Shown: positions 1-12,277, counted from the first letter of the stretch. The stretch: DNA of 64,000 nucleotides from Distichodus sexfasciatus (GCA_032718565.1 JAVGVS010000022.1:730001-794000), one strand, 5' to 3'. Notes: generated by a model from the letters alone, not told the origin. Program-made: numbers and translations.

Positions 1-720
1 TGGCCATACACACGCACACATCTATAAACACACACAGATAGCGGAATGTAAAGCAGACAGAAAATCCCTAGACATAATTATGAAGATGATGGAGCGTTAT
101 CAGATCGTTCTGAAATAGAGATGCGGCTGATAGAAGTGAGGCTGTGCATACACTGCCATTTTCTCCAGCTCAAACTGTGCGACCAAATCCCATGCGTTGA
201 AAAGCCAAAGCTCCCGATTTACGTGCCCACGCTATACGGGGCCGATGCTCGGACGCGACCTGACTGCTCTCACTACACCACACTACGCAACACGTCGGAC
301 TCCCGTACCCGGAACTGTAAAGTCGAGCCTCCAATGCCTCGTTCCAGACTGCACGAGAAGTCGCCGTGTTTGTACTCGGTACTCGGCTTGCATTTCACTT
401 CCAGTTCTGTGTTTGCGCAGACGCAATGAGGCCAAACCCACTGAGGTTGAGGTGAGTCGGCTCGTGGCCCTGCGTCAACAGTGCGATGCCTGCATGACGG
501 GCGACCAGAATTTCAAACAGACTTGATTTTAATCTGACCACACGATTGCCGACCAGGAGCTGGTGGTGAGGGGTTGAGCGGTGCTCGTTACCCCATGTAC
601 ATTACGCGATGCACCACGCATGATCCAGCTGAAACTCGGGCCGATTCAAAAAATAGTTCTCGGCTGAAAATGGGCCAAAAATGGGCAGTGTAAACCCAGC
701 TTAAGAAAGACGAAATCAGA
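1..720. other. Unassigned block, possible DNA-transposon remnant
   Basis: GC-richer than the AT-rich stretch that follows. It ends with a segment (650-705) that has the look of a degraded transposon terminus, with repeated TGGGC motifs and GTGTAAACCCAGCTT. The opposite end would lie before base 1. Two overlapping open frames of about 100 codons (121-526) resemble nothing I know and are not called as genes. Confidence 0.2.
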
Positions 721-945
721 TGAGATTTTAAATGAATGCTTTAAAATAACAGTTAAAATAATTATGAACAATGATTTGATAAATGGTTTGAATAGTCGTT
801 CATAATTATATTAACTGCTTGACTAAACATGCTGATTGAAAACAGTTAAATGAACATGTTTTGACAAATAGTTAAAATAATAATAAAAAAGTATTTTAAA
901 AAATGACAAAAAGCTTAAAAGTATTTTTAAATGTATGTATATTAA

Positions 946-1173
946 GTAAGTGATTATTTATCGTTGTGAACACAGCACACAGTGCACCACAAATTAAATG
1001 TGACCTTTGATTTTGACCCTCCCGTGATGGAGCAGCGGGCAGCTGACATGATGGGCAGCACCCGGGGAGCAGTGCTTGGGGGTGGTACTTTGCTCGTGAG
1101 TACCTCATTGGTTACTTGGAACTGGCAACCTTTCGTTCGCGGGGCCAACTCCTCAACCGTCATGCTACCAACT
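946..1173 (-). mobile_element. SINE family A copy (reverse)
   Basis: On the - strand this is a tRNA-derived SINE. The tRNA-like head is at the high-coordinate end (degraded here) and the tail is complementary to GTAAGTGATTATTTATCGTT at 946. Diverged from the family consensus by several small changes. Confidence 0.7.
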
Positions 1174-1221
1174 AGAATTGTACGTACTGTTCAACTAGAA
1201 TTGAAGAAAATCATTTATTCC

Positions 1222-1590
1222 GATTCATTCATTTTCCAAACCACTTTATCCCAACTGGGGTCCCAGGGGGACCGGAGCCTATCCCGGGTACTTTTATGGG
1301 CGCAAGGCGGGGACCAACCCTGGGCAGGCGCCAACACACCGCAGGGCACGCACGCGCACACACACACACACACACACACCTTACATGGCCAATTTAGAGT
1401 CGCCAATTTAACTGTATCACATGCCTTTGGACTGTGGGAGGAAACCGGAGCACCCGGAGAAAACCCACGCGAATGCGGGGAGAGCACGCAAACTCCACAC
1501 AGAAAGACCCTACGGCCGTCCCCGGGGTTCAAACCCGGGACCTTCTCGCCGTGAGGCAGCGGCGCTAACCACTGCGCCACCGTGCCGCCC
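1222..1590 (-). mobile_element. SINE family B copy (reverse), near full length
   Basis: Read on the minus strand it starts GGGCGGCACGGTGGCGCAGT with a tRNA-like A box, then a B box close to GGTTTGAACCC, and runs to an ATGAATGAAT-type tail. A (CA)n microsatellite sits inside at about 1352-1379. This is a very common fish SINE type. The two long open frames here (982-1554 + and 1215-1652 -) are read-through of this repeat and SINE A. Confidence 0.8.
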
Positions 1591-2514
1591 TTGAAATCCA
1601 ATACTCTAAATAAAAACGAAAGCAATAAATGTGCCAACGTGCTCTTCAGCATTCATAGATTGTGTTCTTATCTCTTACCAAATCACAAGTAAGAAAAGGC
1701 GGATGAGTGACGGAATGTCTGAGAAAACAAATTCCTTCCTGAAAACAGCTGATGAATGAGGCCCTTCTTCTTGAGGACAAAAATGGCATTATTCTGGAAG
1801 AAAGTACGGCTGAATGGGGCCACGCATGACTTCCTGTTGTAAAAGTCCCTATTAGCTTTGATTCATTGTTGCCCGCATTAGCTCTCCGGCCCTAAGTGCC
1901 CCTTTGTAATACCTTGAGGAGTGTTGCCCCGTGGCACTGCGCCAGCCTGAATTGCCTGCCGGTTGCGCAAGCTCCGTTTGCGGGGGGAAACTGGTGTTCC
2001 GTGCTGAAGGACGCTCTATTTCCTCGGGGGGGAAGTTGCACATTTGAGCGAGAGTCCTTGGAGGACAGGCCCGAAATGGTCGCTGATTTGCTTTGTGCTT
2101 CTGCACCTGCTCCTCCTCGATGAGAAAAGGAAATCTGGGAGAGTTTGGGTAAAATGACAAGGAGGAAAATGCCTTCTTTCTTTGCCACCCATGCACAAAA
2201 TGTCCTTTAAACCCTATTTCGCTTTCGTCCTCGCCGCGCTCTGGAAAACGCTGAGCGTCCTCGCAAGTGACACTCGTCTCACGGCTGTGTTCTGAGTGTT
2301 GATCTCGCTGATAAGAGGCAGAATAAAACGTAAAAGCCCGAACGGACCACCTCTCTGAGAAACCGGGAGAGTTACTCCGTCCTTCTTTTAAATTCGATTG
2401 TTTGACGCGCTGCCGTGACAAGAAGGGTCCTTTTGTGAGACGAGCAGAATTGAAAGTGACGTTTGGAAAGTGGAGATTTCTCACCTGGGCCGAGAGTGCA
2501 GACCGGCAGAAATC

Positions 2515-2537
2515 CAACACACACACACACACACACA
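2515..2537. repeat. (AC)n microsatellite
   Basis: Uninterrupted AC dinucleotides; a second short AC run lies at about 2600-2614. Confidence 0.9.
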
Positions 2538-2764
2538 GAGCCCAGCATATTTGAGATTTGTTACAGCATGTTAAACTCAGCGACCCTACGTGTGTCTCCA
2601 ACACACACACACACAAGTTTTAGTTTTCTCTAGTTCGTTTTAATTGATTATCAGCCGGGCCGTTGAAACTTGAAACTTAAAAACCTCGACCCATCACATG
2701 CTTCTCAAGACTATTGTATTAAAGACGAGTATATTTGCCGCTCTGCTGTTACATTTTCTTTGAA

Positions 2765-2994
2765 AGTGAGTGATTATTTGTCATTGTGAACACACCACAG
2801 CACGGCACACAGTGCACCACAACCAAATGTGACCTCTGCATTTAACCCATCCGTGAAGGAGCAGCGGGCAGCTAGCAAGCGCCCGGGAGGGTACCTTGCT
2901 CATGAGTACCTCAGTGGTAATTTTACCGGCCCTGGATTCGAACCTGCGACCTTCTGATCACGGGGCGAACACCCTACCGTTACGCTATCGACTC
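2765..2994 (-). mobile_element. SINE family A copy (reverse)
   Basis: Full family layout. The tail GTGAGTGATTATTTGTCATT is at the left, and the tRNA-like head carries a B box (complement of GGATTCGAACC at 2934-2944) at the right. Internally the segment between CAGCTAGCAA and GGTACCTTGC is shortened. Confidence 0.85.
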
Positions 2995-4283
2995 AACCTA
3001 TCGCATGCTTCTCAGATTGATCTTTTCCTTTCACATTTCCATTTTAATTGGTTGATCTCCCCGCAGGGTAACAATAACAACGTCTACATTGGGGCCTGCT
3101 CACTACTCATTAATCACCACTGTTGCATAACGGCTTGCACTAGTGGCTTACCAACCCAAAGCCACTGGCAGTTTTAACGTCTGACCTCTCACCTCCGCTA
3201 GCTGATGTGGAGTGAGGCGGTGCAACGTGATGCTTTGTTGTCCTGTGCTGAATGGATATTTAGTGGTGTAGTGCAGCGTAGTCGAGCGTGTTCTGAGGAA
3301 GACGGATCTCTCCGGTCCTCGGAAGACCAGTGATGATTAATGCATGAACTGCGCTGTATGGGGTTCCTTGAGGAAACCGAGCTGCTGATCAGCGGAGCCG
3401 AGCCGTTTGCCCTTTGGCCCGGGGTGAAGTCTGCGCCCCCGTTTCAGCCCTCTTTGTTATGGGGGACTCTTCAGCTGGGTGTAATCTCATCTGGCCGGGC
3501 TTTAGCTCCCCACTAAACTCCCACTTTGAACTGCTGCTCCAAACCGGAGGCTAAGCGTAAGCCTTTTGGATGTTGTCATCCCCTCGTTCTCTCTCTCCCC
3601 GTCTCTCCGTCTCCACCTCTTGAACTCTGCTCTCCTGGCATAGTGGTGATCTGGCAAAAGTGGGTTCATAGGTACTATCCCTCATGCCCTCTCAATCTCT
3701 GTGTACTTCTGGAACAGCCAGGGAGCGTGTTTGAGGTGCTGTCTTACATTATGTACAACACTGACACACAAGTCATTTTTAGGGATAATGATTTTGGGAG
3801 TGAAGCAGAAGACATCCCGTCCTTTGAGACCTTTAATAAGAGGCACCAAGCTTTTAAAATGAAACGCAGTTCACCGTTTATATGCTCAGTCCTTCATTTA
3901 ACTACACATATCTGATCTTTTTAGAATAAACCTTAAATACAACACACCTTTATGTTAGTAGTTTTATGTAAACTCAAACTCGTGTGAACTGTTTAGTGGC
4001 TCATCGGAACATACACAGCTTTTTTTTTTCTTCCTAAATGCCAGATTCCATCCATTAACACACTTAAATTTTCATTTTCAATCCATTCTTTCCACCTAAA
4101 TTTGTTAAACCGCATGTCTACTTATGTTCCCATGCACGCATAGATATTTTGAGTTTTGATATATATTTTTCAAAATGAGAGACAGGATAACTGACATTTT
4201 ATGTGTTTTATTTATTATTATACGTCTGCTGTAAAAAGGAAAATATTGATTTCTAAATTTAGAACATCAAATACACCAACATG

Positions 4284-4617
4284 ATACCGTGGCACAGTTA
4301 GCGTTGCCGTCTCACAGTGAGAAGGTCCTGGGTTCGAACCCTGGGTCGGCCGTGGGGTCTTTCTGTGTGGAGTTTGCATGCTCTCCCCGTGTTCGCGTGG
4401 AGGGTGCTCCGGTTTCCTCACACAGTCCAAAGATATGCAATGTAGGTTAATTGGCAGCTCTAAATTGGCCCGGTAAGGTGTGAATGTGTGTGCCTTGCAG
4501 TGTCTTGGCGCCTGCCCAGAGTTGTTCCCCCGCCTTCTGCCCGTAGTTCTCGGGATAGGCTCCGGTCCCTCCGTGGCCCCAGTTGGGATTTAGCGGGTCA
4601 GATAATGAATGAGTGAA
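4284..4617 (+). mobile_element. SINE family B copy, near full length
   Basis: tRNA-like head from about 4284 with B box GGTTCGAACCC at 4331-4341. The body has the conserved TCTTTCTGTGTGGAGTTTGC block, and the ATAATGAATGAGTG tail follows. Confidence 0.85.
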
Positions 4618-4734
4618 ATACGACGCCAAACTTTATTAAAATGCCCTTCACAATGTGAGAACTTATCAAATGTTCTTATTAAATAATTTTCTGATTTAAG
4701 ACCAAAGTAACACATTACTAATTTATTTCACATT

Positions 4735-4855
4735 ACAAACGTGACATTGATTTGATACACCTATCGATTAAAAAAAACAACCAATACGCATAACCGTAAA
4801 AATACAGATGATCAGCACTGATAATCACCCAGGCCGATAATCAGCCGACCCCTAG
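4735..4855. mobile_element. hAT-like MITE end
   Basis: Ends with GGCCGATAATCAGCCGACCC then CTAG, the degenerate terminus typical of fish hAT-derived MITEs. A similar end occurs at 63165-63226. The other terminus is not clear. Confidence 0.35.
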
Positions 4856-5675
4856 TTTTGATTGCTCTTCTAGAGGAGTTTTGTTCTTGCTTTTCGAGCT
4901 GGTGGAAGCAGCAGTGACGGCCGCACAGCTGCTGTGGAGATGCATCTGCTGTGGAGATGCATCTCCTCTGGGCATGTTAATGTGCTCCTCACCGCAGTAG
5001 GCGAGTGAAGCTTTTGACTGATCTGCTTCATTTCCAGAGGCATGGACTGAATCATCTATCGATCGAGATGCCTCATTAGGTGCCGCCGCTATGTGATGCA
5101 GGGCAGAGTGACAAACAGTGTCCTCTCCCGGGGGTGACCTTTTTCTCCCACTCTCTCTTTTTTTCCTCCCCTTTAGCACACCTACACTTTCTTTCTGTTC
5201 TCTCGCGGGTTTCCTTCCTCATTGCTTGTCCTCTCCCCGGCTCTGTCTGAGGGTGTGTCGTGCGATGACTTGGTTTGTAATCAGGCTGTTTATCGTTAGT
5301 GTTACATTTCGGTTCGGTTCCGTTTCACACGGCAGTATATGTAAGCGGCCCAGCATTCGTACGTAAACGTCACATGGAATCAAACTGTTTCCTCATTAGT
5401 CTGATTTTTTTTCACTGCATTCATCAATTTGTCATTTTCAGCGGAGGAAATGGACTTGAAGATACACAGCATGTTAAACATTGCTCATTATTTGCCGTCA
5501 CATCACACTGTTGGAAGAGAAAACCTTTTTCTTGGAGCCGTTTGCTAAACATTTTGTAGGTGTCTGTGTTTTGCAAGGTTCTTGAGCTGTGCAGATGTAT
5601 GTTTATCAACTCAGATTTTGTGTAGATGTTGCACTTCATTGTTGCTGTGTTAACCCCACGTCGTGCACCGTGCTT

Positions 5676-5919
5676 GGGGCAGTTAGTAGCGCAGCGGTTA
5701 GGGCGTTCCCCCCGTGATCGGGACGCCGCCGGTTTGAATCCCGGACTGGTAACAGTACCACTGAGTTACTCATGAGCCAAGGTACTGTCCCCGAGCACTG
5801 CTGCCCATGTCAGCTGCTCACTGCTCCTTCACGGATGGGTCAGATGCAGAGGCCACGTTTGGTTGTGATGCACTGTGTGCTGTGGTGTGTTCACAATGAC
5901 AAATAATTACTCACTTTCA
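5676..5919 (+). mobile_element. SINE family A copy (forward)
   Basis: Head GGGGCAGTTAGTAGCGCAGC contains an A-box-like sequence. The B-box region is GGTTTGAATCC at 5732-5742, and the tail ends ACAATGACAAATAATTACTC. Confidence 0.85.
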
Positions 5920-6315
5920 CTGACTTTGATTTAACCCATGACTCATTTAACCTGCACTGGATCTAAGACTATCTTCCAGAATGCAAAGCGTTAAAACCCG
6001 TCATGCATCAGCCCGCCGGTTTGGATTGCGTTCTCACCACAAACAAACCGCTCCAAAATTTGACCGAATTGGACTGAGTTTGAGCCCACCTCCTCTAGAC
6101 GGGTCTCCAATTGATTGGTTTGGTGACTGAAGTTCGATTGCTGTGTTCGCACACATCCAACCTAACTGTAGTGTTGGGGGAAAACGCTCCAGAAACAAAC
6201 CCTGCAAATATTTTCTATATTTTTTTTTTCAACTTTCATGAAATTTGTCAGTTTTTAGGCCGGAGTCAAAGGGTGTTATTTTTCATTTTTTGTTAATCTA
6301 CATAGGTTTACTTTA

Positions 6316-7040
6316 GGCTGGAAACTAATGATTATTTTGTTAATCGATTAATCTGCTAACTAATCAATTATTATTCAGATTTGTTTTTAAAAAACTTTCA
6401 TTTCCAGCATTTTTTAATACACCAAACTGTGTCTCTCTATTTTTCTATATTTATTTTTTACTTTTTAACATTATAAAATGGAAAAAATATTTTTTGATTA
6501 ATTGAAAATTAAGTTTTGGCCATTTTTATCCCATTTAGACTCATTTTGGCCTATAACTCATTTTTGACTAATTTCTGGGAGAGAACTACATTTTTGCGCA
6601 AGATGGCGTTCCAGATGAGAGTCGCGTCAATAATATTGAATTGAATATCAAGTAAATGGCTGTATTGTGAGTAGAACACTGGTTGTTTTGGATATTTATC
6701 AGCTAAAAATGAGTTTTGCTCGTAATAAATGGGAAGATTTGACTGAACTGGAACGCTTTAGTGAATGACGTCCTTTTGAGGCTCGTGCACGGTAACAAAT
6801 AGCGCGTTTACATAGCGAAAAATGTCATTCATGAGTTTCTCGGCAGTTGCTTCAGTTTTTCTGACGGCAAGGCGCGCTGCTGGTTCTCGTCTCTTTCTTG
6901 TTCTTCTTTTATGGCGGTCGACGTACTGCCACTGCGGCTTTGGTTAGCTCACTGTACATATGTGTATAATAACGTAGACCCAACTAATCGATTATTAAAT
7001 TAGTTGCCAGCTATTTTAATAATCAGTTTTAATCGATTTG
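6316..7040. mobile_element. hAT-like repeat, family G
   Basis: Contains the ATTAATCGATTAATC-type block near 6340 and an internal segment (AGAGAACTACATTTTTGCGC at 6580) that recurs at about 58014-58048. The same family appears at 19491-20046 and 57689-58049. It is an AT-rich non-autonomous DNA transposon and the ends are approximate. Confidence 0.45.
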
Positions 7041-7940
7041 TTTTTGCTCTTGGTTGAGGACATCACCCGATAATGAGTTAATTTGAGCTACTCTTTTAGT
7101 TTCCACCTTTAAGAATTGGACTATTGTATTTGCAAATCAATGTATTGAACCCAGTATAAGGATGAATGCTGCTGGGCTTGTATCTCAGGTCACAGGTCAA
7201 TATCTCATGAAGGTTTTGCCGATTGGTTGTGAAATATATTTGCTAAAGCAAATGTATGAGAATTTAATGATGTATTGATATTAGCTCTGGCTCATATAAA
7301 CACAATTAAGTTATCAGTTTATTATGATTGCAGAATTGCATTAAACTCGGCCTTTGCCCCCCACCTGTGTCACCTCGTTGTTAAATGAAGGCCTGCTCAG
7401 TGTTTTATTGATTCAGGAATCGGACAGTGCTGCTTGAATGATTATACTGATATAAACTTCCCGTGTGAGCTCCTTGTGGGAACACACTGACCTTTTTGGC
7501 TCTGTGGTATATCAAATAATTAAATAGGGATATAAGCCAAATGAAAAATGACCTGTTTGAGCATGAGAGCAGGCAAATTGGCTGTAATCCATACACTCGG
7601 CGCCTTTGTATGTCCAAGCAGGTGTCCTAGAACAGAAGCCTGAGCTGATGCGGAATGTGGAGCCGCTCTCAGTGCCAGGCCCCCTTACCTACACCGAGCT
7701 CATTTCACTCGAAACTGCCTCAACCTGCCGCCTCCTTCTCGCTCCTCAAAACCCGTAATAACATTCGCAGCGTGGCACGCCCACTGCTACGCTGGCGCTT
7801 AAATAATGTCTGGCATTAGCGCCATCACAGTGGCACAGAATCTGATCCCCTTACCAACAGAGGCATTTATATGAGCTGAAGGGTGCTGAGACTGTAGCCC
7901 AAACTGTATACTGCTCTGCCAGATTAAAATGCCAAAATAT

Positions 7941-8564
7941 GTGATTCTGCACGGCAAAAACAGTCCGAGAAAAACCACCGTTTATGTTGCGTGGGGTAAA
8001 ATGTTGGATTTTTTGTTTTTAGTGTTTTGAAACAGTGGAAGGTCTATACTGTACTGTTGTGAATAAATTTAGCTGCAAAATTTACCCTTTCCATCCTAAA
8101 AACGTGACTTTCTTGAGGTGAGGAATTCAATTCCAGCAGAATGTTAAAAGTTTCTGTTTTGACCGCTCTACTACAATATTTACGGTAAATCCACTGGTTG
8201 ACTAGCGTGAAGATATTTCTCCGGAATCCATCTCCGTCTCCCGAGTTCAGTTAACCTAACGCAGGTAGGCTATCCGTGTGGCTGTGAATGCAGCGTAGGC
8301 TACTGTAAATGCGAACGTAGCCGCGACCGCACCAAGCGTCTGTGAGTGCTACATCAAGTCAACTTCAAAGGCAGATTTCTCTGTTTCTCACTTGGCGTGA
8401 CAGGAGAAACCCGACTCATTTGAATGTTGATATCTCAGTCATATGTCGTCCCATTCATTCGATATAGGTATCGTTTTGAAGCTTGATTTATGCCCTTTCA
8501 TGAAAAGATAATAACTCAATTTTGAAAATTTGTGACAAGCGACTACTTTGCCGTGCAGAGTCAC
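7941..8564 (+). mobile_element. Family C inverted-repeat element, copy 1 (TSD ATAT)
   Basis: Starts GTGATTCTGCACGGC and ends with the inverted GCCGTGCAGAGTCAC. It is flanked on both sides by ATAT (7937-7940 and 8565-8568). The interior matches copies at 28484, 31680 and 38651 over hundreds of bases. There is no coding capacity. It is a non-autonomous DNA transposon, and both termini carry the same TCTGC variant of the family end. Confidence 0.8.
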
Positions 8565-9001
8565 ATATTGCCCCACAATCCTAAATCTACCACAGTTCTT
8601 CAGCTGCATGAAATGTTTTACCAGTAGCACACCTTGAAATAAGTAGGCTTTGTTCAGGTCCTCTTGAAGACCAAGTCCTTCAGGCTATAAAGAAAATGTT
8701 ATTGCTGATTGTACTGTGCTTGTGTAATGCTACAGAAAAGGTTTTACCAGTAGCACACCTTAAAGTTAGGGTTGGGAATGTTAATGCGCATGATTAATCT
8801 CAAAACATTTAACAAGTTGATGCTCATCTGCTGAATTATGTCTACAGTTCAATATGGATGTTATGGGCACTGTCGAGTAAAAAACTAAGCTGTTTTTTCT
8901 TACAGGTTACGGCACGTAACCTGGAACGTTTATGTGTTTTATTTAGGTACAAAGCCTAGTTTTTTAAATTTACGGTTAATGTTTAGGGGCTCTTATTACC
9001 T

Positions 9002-9086
9002 CGCCTCCCGCCCATAGTCCCAGGATAGACTCCGGTCCCCGTGCTCCTGATAGGCGTTAAGCGGTTCAGATAATTAATGAATGAAG
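9002..9086 (+). mobile_element. SINE family B, 3' tail fragment
   Basis: Matches only the last part of family B: the CAGGATAGACTCCGGTCCCC block and AATTAATGAATGAA tail. Confidence 0.6.
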
Positions 9087-9112
9087 GAAATATATTTAAT
9101 TTTAATGATTAA

Positions 9113-9944
9113 GGGCCTGTGTCCACCAAACACGTTTTCTTCAGTTGAGAACGGTCAAATGCTCACCTACAGAGTGCTTTCTACGAAAAGCACCATCATG
9201 CACTCTCCACGTTCATTCCTATTTCAACGTTTCTTTGAGATCGCTAGTTTTGCCGACAAGATGGAGAGAAATCGCATTTTAGCAGCAGTGTCAGCGTTTG
9301 AAATGGATTCTCACATCTTCGAGACGAGATTGGATGCATTAAATAAACCGTGCAAGTAAACAGCTGGGAGAGTACCACCGATTTATGTGTATATATTTAT
9401 ACACCGCCCCTTCTCGAATTTTGAGAACACCGCCCCTTCCTCGAATTTTGATTGGCTAGCAAGAGTTGGCAGTTGGTAGCGTAACTGTAGGGTGTTCGCT
9501 CTGTGATCAGAAGGTCGCAGGTTTGAATCCAGGGCCGGTAAAGTTACCACTGAGGTACTCATGAGCAAGGTACCGTCCGCAAGCACTGCTCCCCGGGCGC
9601 TGCCTTTGTTAGCTGCCCACTGCTCCTTCACGGATTGGTCAAATGCAGAGGTCACATTTGGTTGTGATGCACTGTGTGCTGTGCTGTGGTGTGTTCACAA
9701 TGACATATAATCACTCACTTTCAAGAGAGAAGTGACATTGACGAACGCAGCGCTGTTTTAAAAGTTGAACGGATTTCAACTCGAAGCGATCCGAGCGTCG
9801 CGGCAAAAAAATCGTCTCCACCGGCGTTATTCCCCCCCCCCCTGCTGAAGGCGGTTAGCACTCTGAATGCTGAAGCTCATAGGATTTGTATTAAAAATAG
9901 ACGCTGCCAGCGGAAAAAGCATGTTTGGTGGACACAGGACCTGC
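9113..9944. mobile_element. PIF/Harbinger-like element split by a SINE
   Basis: The left end GGGCCTGTGTCCACCAAACA and the right end (complement of CAGGTCCTGTGTCCACCAAA) form terminal inverted repeats. A short open stretch reads MERNRILAAVSAFEMDSHIF, and a related peptide occurs at about 22980-23090. A SINE A copy sits inside at 9466-9721. Assignment to the Harbinger superfamily is from the general look of the termini and peptide. Confidence 0.5.
9466..9721 (+). mobile_element. SINE family A copy with 6-bp duplication
   Basis: Complete forward copy. The head has B box GGTTTGAATCC at 9519-9529, and the tail ends ATAATCACTCACTT. CAAGAG flanks both sides (9460-9465 and 9722-9727). It is inserted into the Harbinger-like element, so it is younger. 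Confidence 0.85.
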
Positions 9945-10027
9945 TCAATTACTAAACAATTTAGTAATCGATTCTCAGAGCTGCTAAAAACCAGGAAGAT
10001 CATCTGGAAGACAAAGCAAAACGTGGT

Positions 10028-10115
10028 TCTGCGTGAGTGTGTATGAACAGATGGAGTGGATGAATGGATGTTAAACTCACTGTCCATTCCATCTCTTCAT
10101 ACACATCCACGCAGA
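10028..10115. repeat. 33-bp inverted repeat (hairpin) with 22-nt loop
   Basis: The arm 10028-10060 is complementary to 10083-10115 at 29 of 33 positions by eye, and two of the four differences would be G-U pairs in RNA. The loop is 10061-10082. It overlaps the donor end of the minus-strand exon-like segment 10081-10231. Confidence 0.7.
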
Positions 10116-10231
10116 TCAGTCCTGGTTGCAGAAGAACCTGGACCTCCAGGAGGTTTTGAGGAATCTTTAATCCTTTTACTTTCTCTTTGGTGTGGAATTT
10201 GTCCGCCTCCAATTTGCATTTTAACGACAAG
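10081..10231 (-). other. Orphan exon-like open stretch, identity unknown
   Basis: On the minus strand an acceptor (CTCCTTTCACTTAG) ends at 10232. Fifty open codons follow, then a strong donor GTGAGT beginning at 10080. The peptide includes KCKLEADKFHTKEKVKGLKI, PQNLLEVQVLLQPGLICVDV and YEEMEWT, and it looks like a folded domain rather than random translation. I do not recognise it. It is not ATAD2B (other strand) and lies 38 kb past the KLHL29 stop. It could be an exon of a nested gene, a retro-derived fragment, or chance. Confidence 0.3.
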
Positions 10232-10742
10232 CTAAGTGAAAGGAGAAATACTTACTTTACATGTGGGTCAACTCATTAGCAGAGAAGCCCGTGAGTCCAG
10301 CCGGCTCGCTTCTGTCCCCGTGATACGAAGGTTCATCCAAGGATGTGAGATGGCGCCGGTGTTTTAATATCCTCCGTTATCATTTTAAACGTAGCCCTAT
10401 TAGACTTGGAGAGCAGCCAGTCTCCCTGAGCAGGAAAGGAGAATTGCCGGATGCTGGGAATTAATATCACATCGTGCAGTGCAGTGTGAGCGTAGCTTTG
10501 GCCACATTATCTTCCGGGAGCATCACAGCACTGGCACAATTTGTTGTTGTTGTTATTATTTTCCTCCCCAAAAATGTCATCCCACTGTTTAAATACATTT
10601 TAAGTGGGAAGGTACTTTGGCAGGTGCCGGTAGGTGGGGGGACGAGTCGGAATATTTCCGGCGCCCCATGAAAAATACATGCGGTGACGGTTTTAATTAT
10701 TACAAAGTGCTATGCTATTCCAGGCAAACGATTCCATTTTGG

Positions 10743-10768
<26 letters not shown>
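10743..10768. repeat. (CA)n microsatellite
   Basis: Pure CA dinucleotides. Confidence 0.95.
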
Positions 10769-10773
<5 letters not shown>

Positions 10774-10990
10774 AGACTAGCACATAACTCTTTGCATCAA
10801 CCGTCTGGGACTGTGTGTTCGTGCTCCAACAATTACCATGCATTATTTAAGAGTGGGAGACAACTCATTTTACGGCACGGCGCTGGGCTCGGTCTGCTCT
10901 TTCTTTTAGGTAATGACCACTATAGCCAGCGGAGACCAAAGCTCACTGCTGACCCTGCAGGGCTGCCCAGCTTCCCCTTAATGACCCACT

Positions 10991-11008
10991 GTGTGTGTGT
11001 GTGTGTGT
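10991..11008. repeat. (GT)n microsatellite
   Basis: Nine GT units. Confidence 0.95.
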
Positions 11009-11511
11009 CTCTTTGTTCTATTATATTTTTTGGAACGTTTCGGTGCATATTGATTTGTGTGTTCTTGAGAGCCGCCGCTCGAATCTCTTGCCGGTGGCTT
11101 CGCTTGTTTGCCCTGGCCTTGCTCACGAAACCACCTCACGTCCCTCCACGCTTGGCATTTATGGAAATACAAAACATAGGTTTTGAAAATATTTTCATTT
11201 CCACTCCAGTGCAGGAGAAGGTTGCCTGTGTACAGCCTGCCACAGCCAGCCATGACTAATTGCAGTGTTTAGGAAGGTGACATTTATAAATGAAGCTTCA
11301 ATTCCAAGGAGCCAAATGTACGCCGTTGATTAAAAACGGCTGCCTCCGAAAAAGCGAACGGGTTTTTATGAGGGTTTGTCCGACGCCGACCTGTAAAGCG
11401 CCTCCTATTTCCGTCCGTTCAGCCTTTATCTCTCTTAGGCCTCGCTTCCTACTCATCATCTCACTCGTTTTTCTTCATGCCCTTTTCACCGGTTTTAATA
11501 TTAGAACGGTT

Positions 11512-11524
11512 TGTGTGTGTGTAT

Positions 11525-11571
<47 letters not shown>
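11512..11571. repeat. (GT)n-(TA)n compound microsatellite
   Basis: A short GT run passes into about 50 bp of TA repeats with one interruption (ATAATATA). Confidence 0.95.
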
Positions 11572-11573
<2 letters not shown>

Positions 11574-12277
11574 AAACAAAACTCCAGCAGTGAAAGTCTC
11601 AGCTTGTGGTGAGTCTCACCTCGCAGGCCGTCTTTCGTCACTCTCGCACGTAGTCAGCGTCTCGCGGCGTCCAGCAGAAATCCTGTGGTCAGTGCTCGTC
11701 CACGTGTGAAGGGCAGCAGCCTCTCTCTCTCTCACTCACGCCATCAAAACTGCCTCACGCCCTCGCCTCCCGAGAAGCGAAACTCTCGGCTTTGCAGGGC
11801 AAACTGCGCTTTCCTCCCCCGAGCGTAAACCTCACTAACTACCTGTGAGTTTCGTTCTGGGTCGGCTGGACATGAAACTAAACCCCATGGCGTCTGCAGT
11901 GAAGTCCAGACTGTTTAGCTGAGCTCAAACCTCTGTGTTATGTCAGATGTCTGCTGCTCGATGGGAACAGAGAGAACATTTTCGCATGTTTTTCCCCCAA
12001 TCTGGTTTCTGCATTATTTTACAGGATTAATTTATTACATTTCGTGTTCTTACATCTACATTTCTGTCAAACACACACCTTTTCCGTAACTTAACACATT
12101 TGCACACTTAGTTATATTCTTGTAAACTGCATGTTGTATAGAAATGATCTGTAATTTTTCATTTAAATCTTTCATTTTGAGGGGGTATTTTTTGATATTT
12201 CTCTGTAATGTCTCTAAGTCTGTTTTACTTCAAATGCTTTAAAATCGATGAGCCAGTTTAAAGTTCACTCTTTGTAT

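Noticed and set aside
982..1652. Long overlapping frames on both strands
   Set aside because: They cover SINE A and SINE B copies and a CA repeat.
9466..9560. Possible tRNA gene (A and B boxes)
   Set aside because: This is the tRNA-derived head of a SINE repeated many times in the window. It lacks a foldable acceptor and anticodon arm and is followed by the SINE body.
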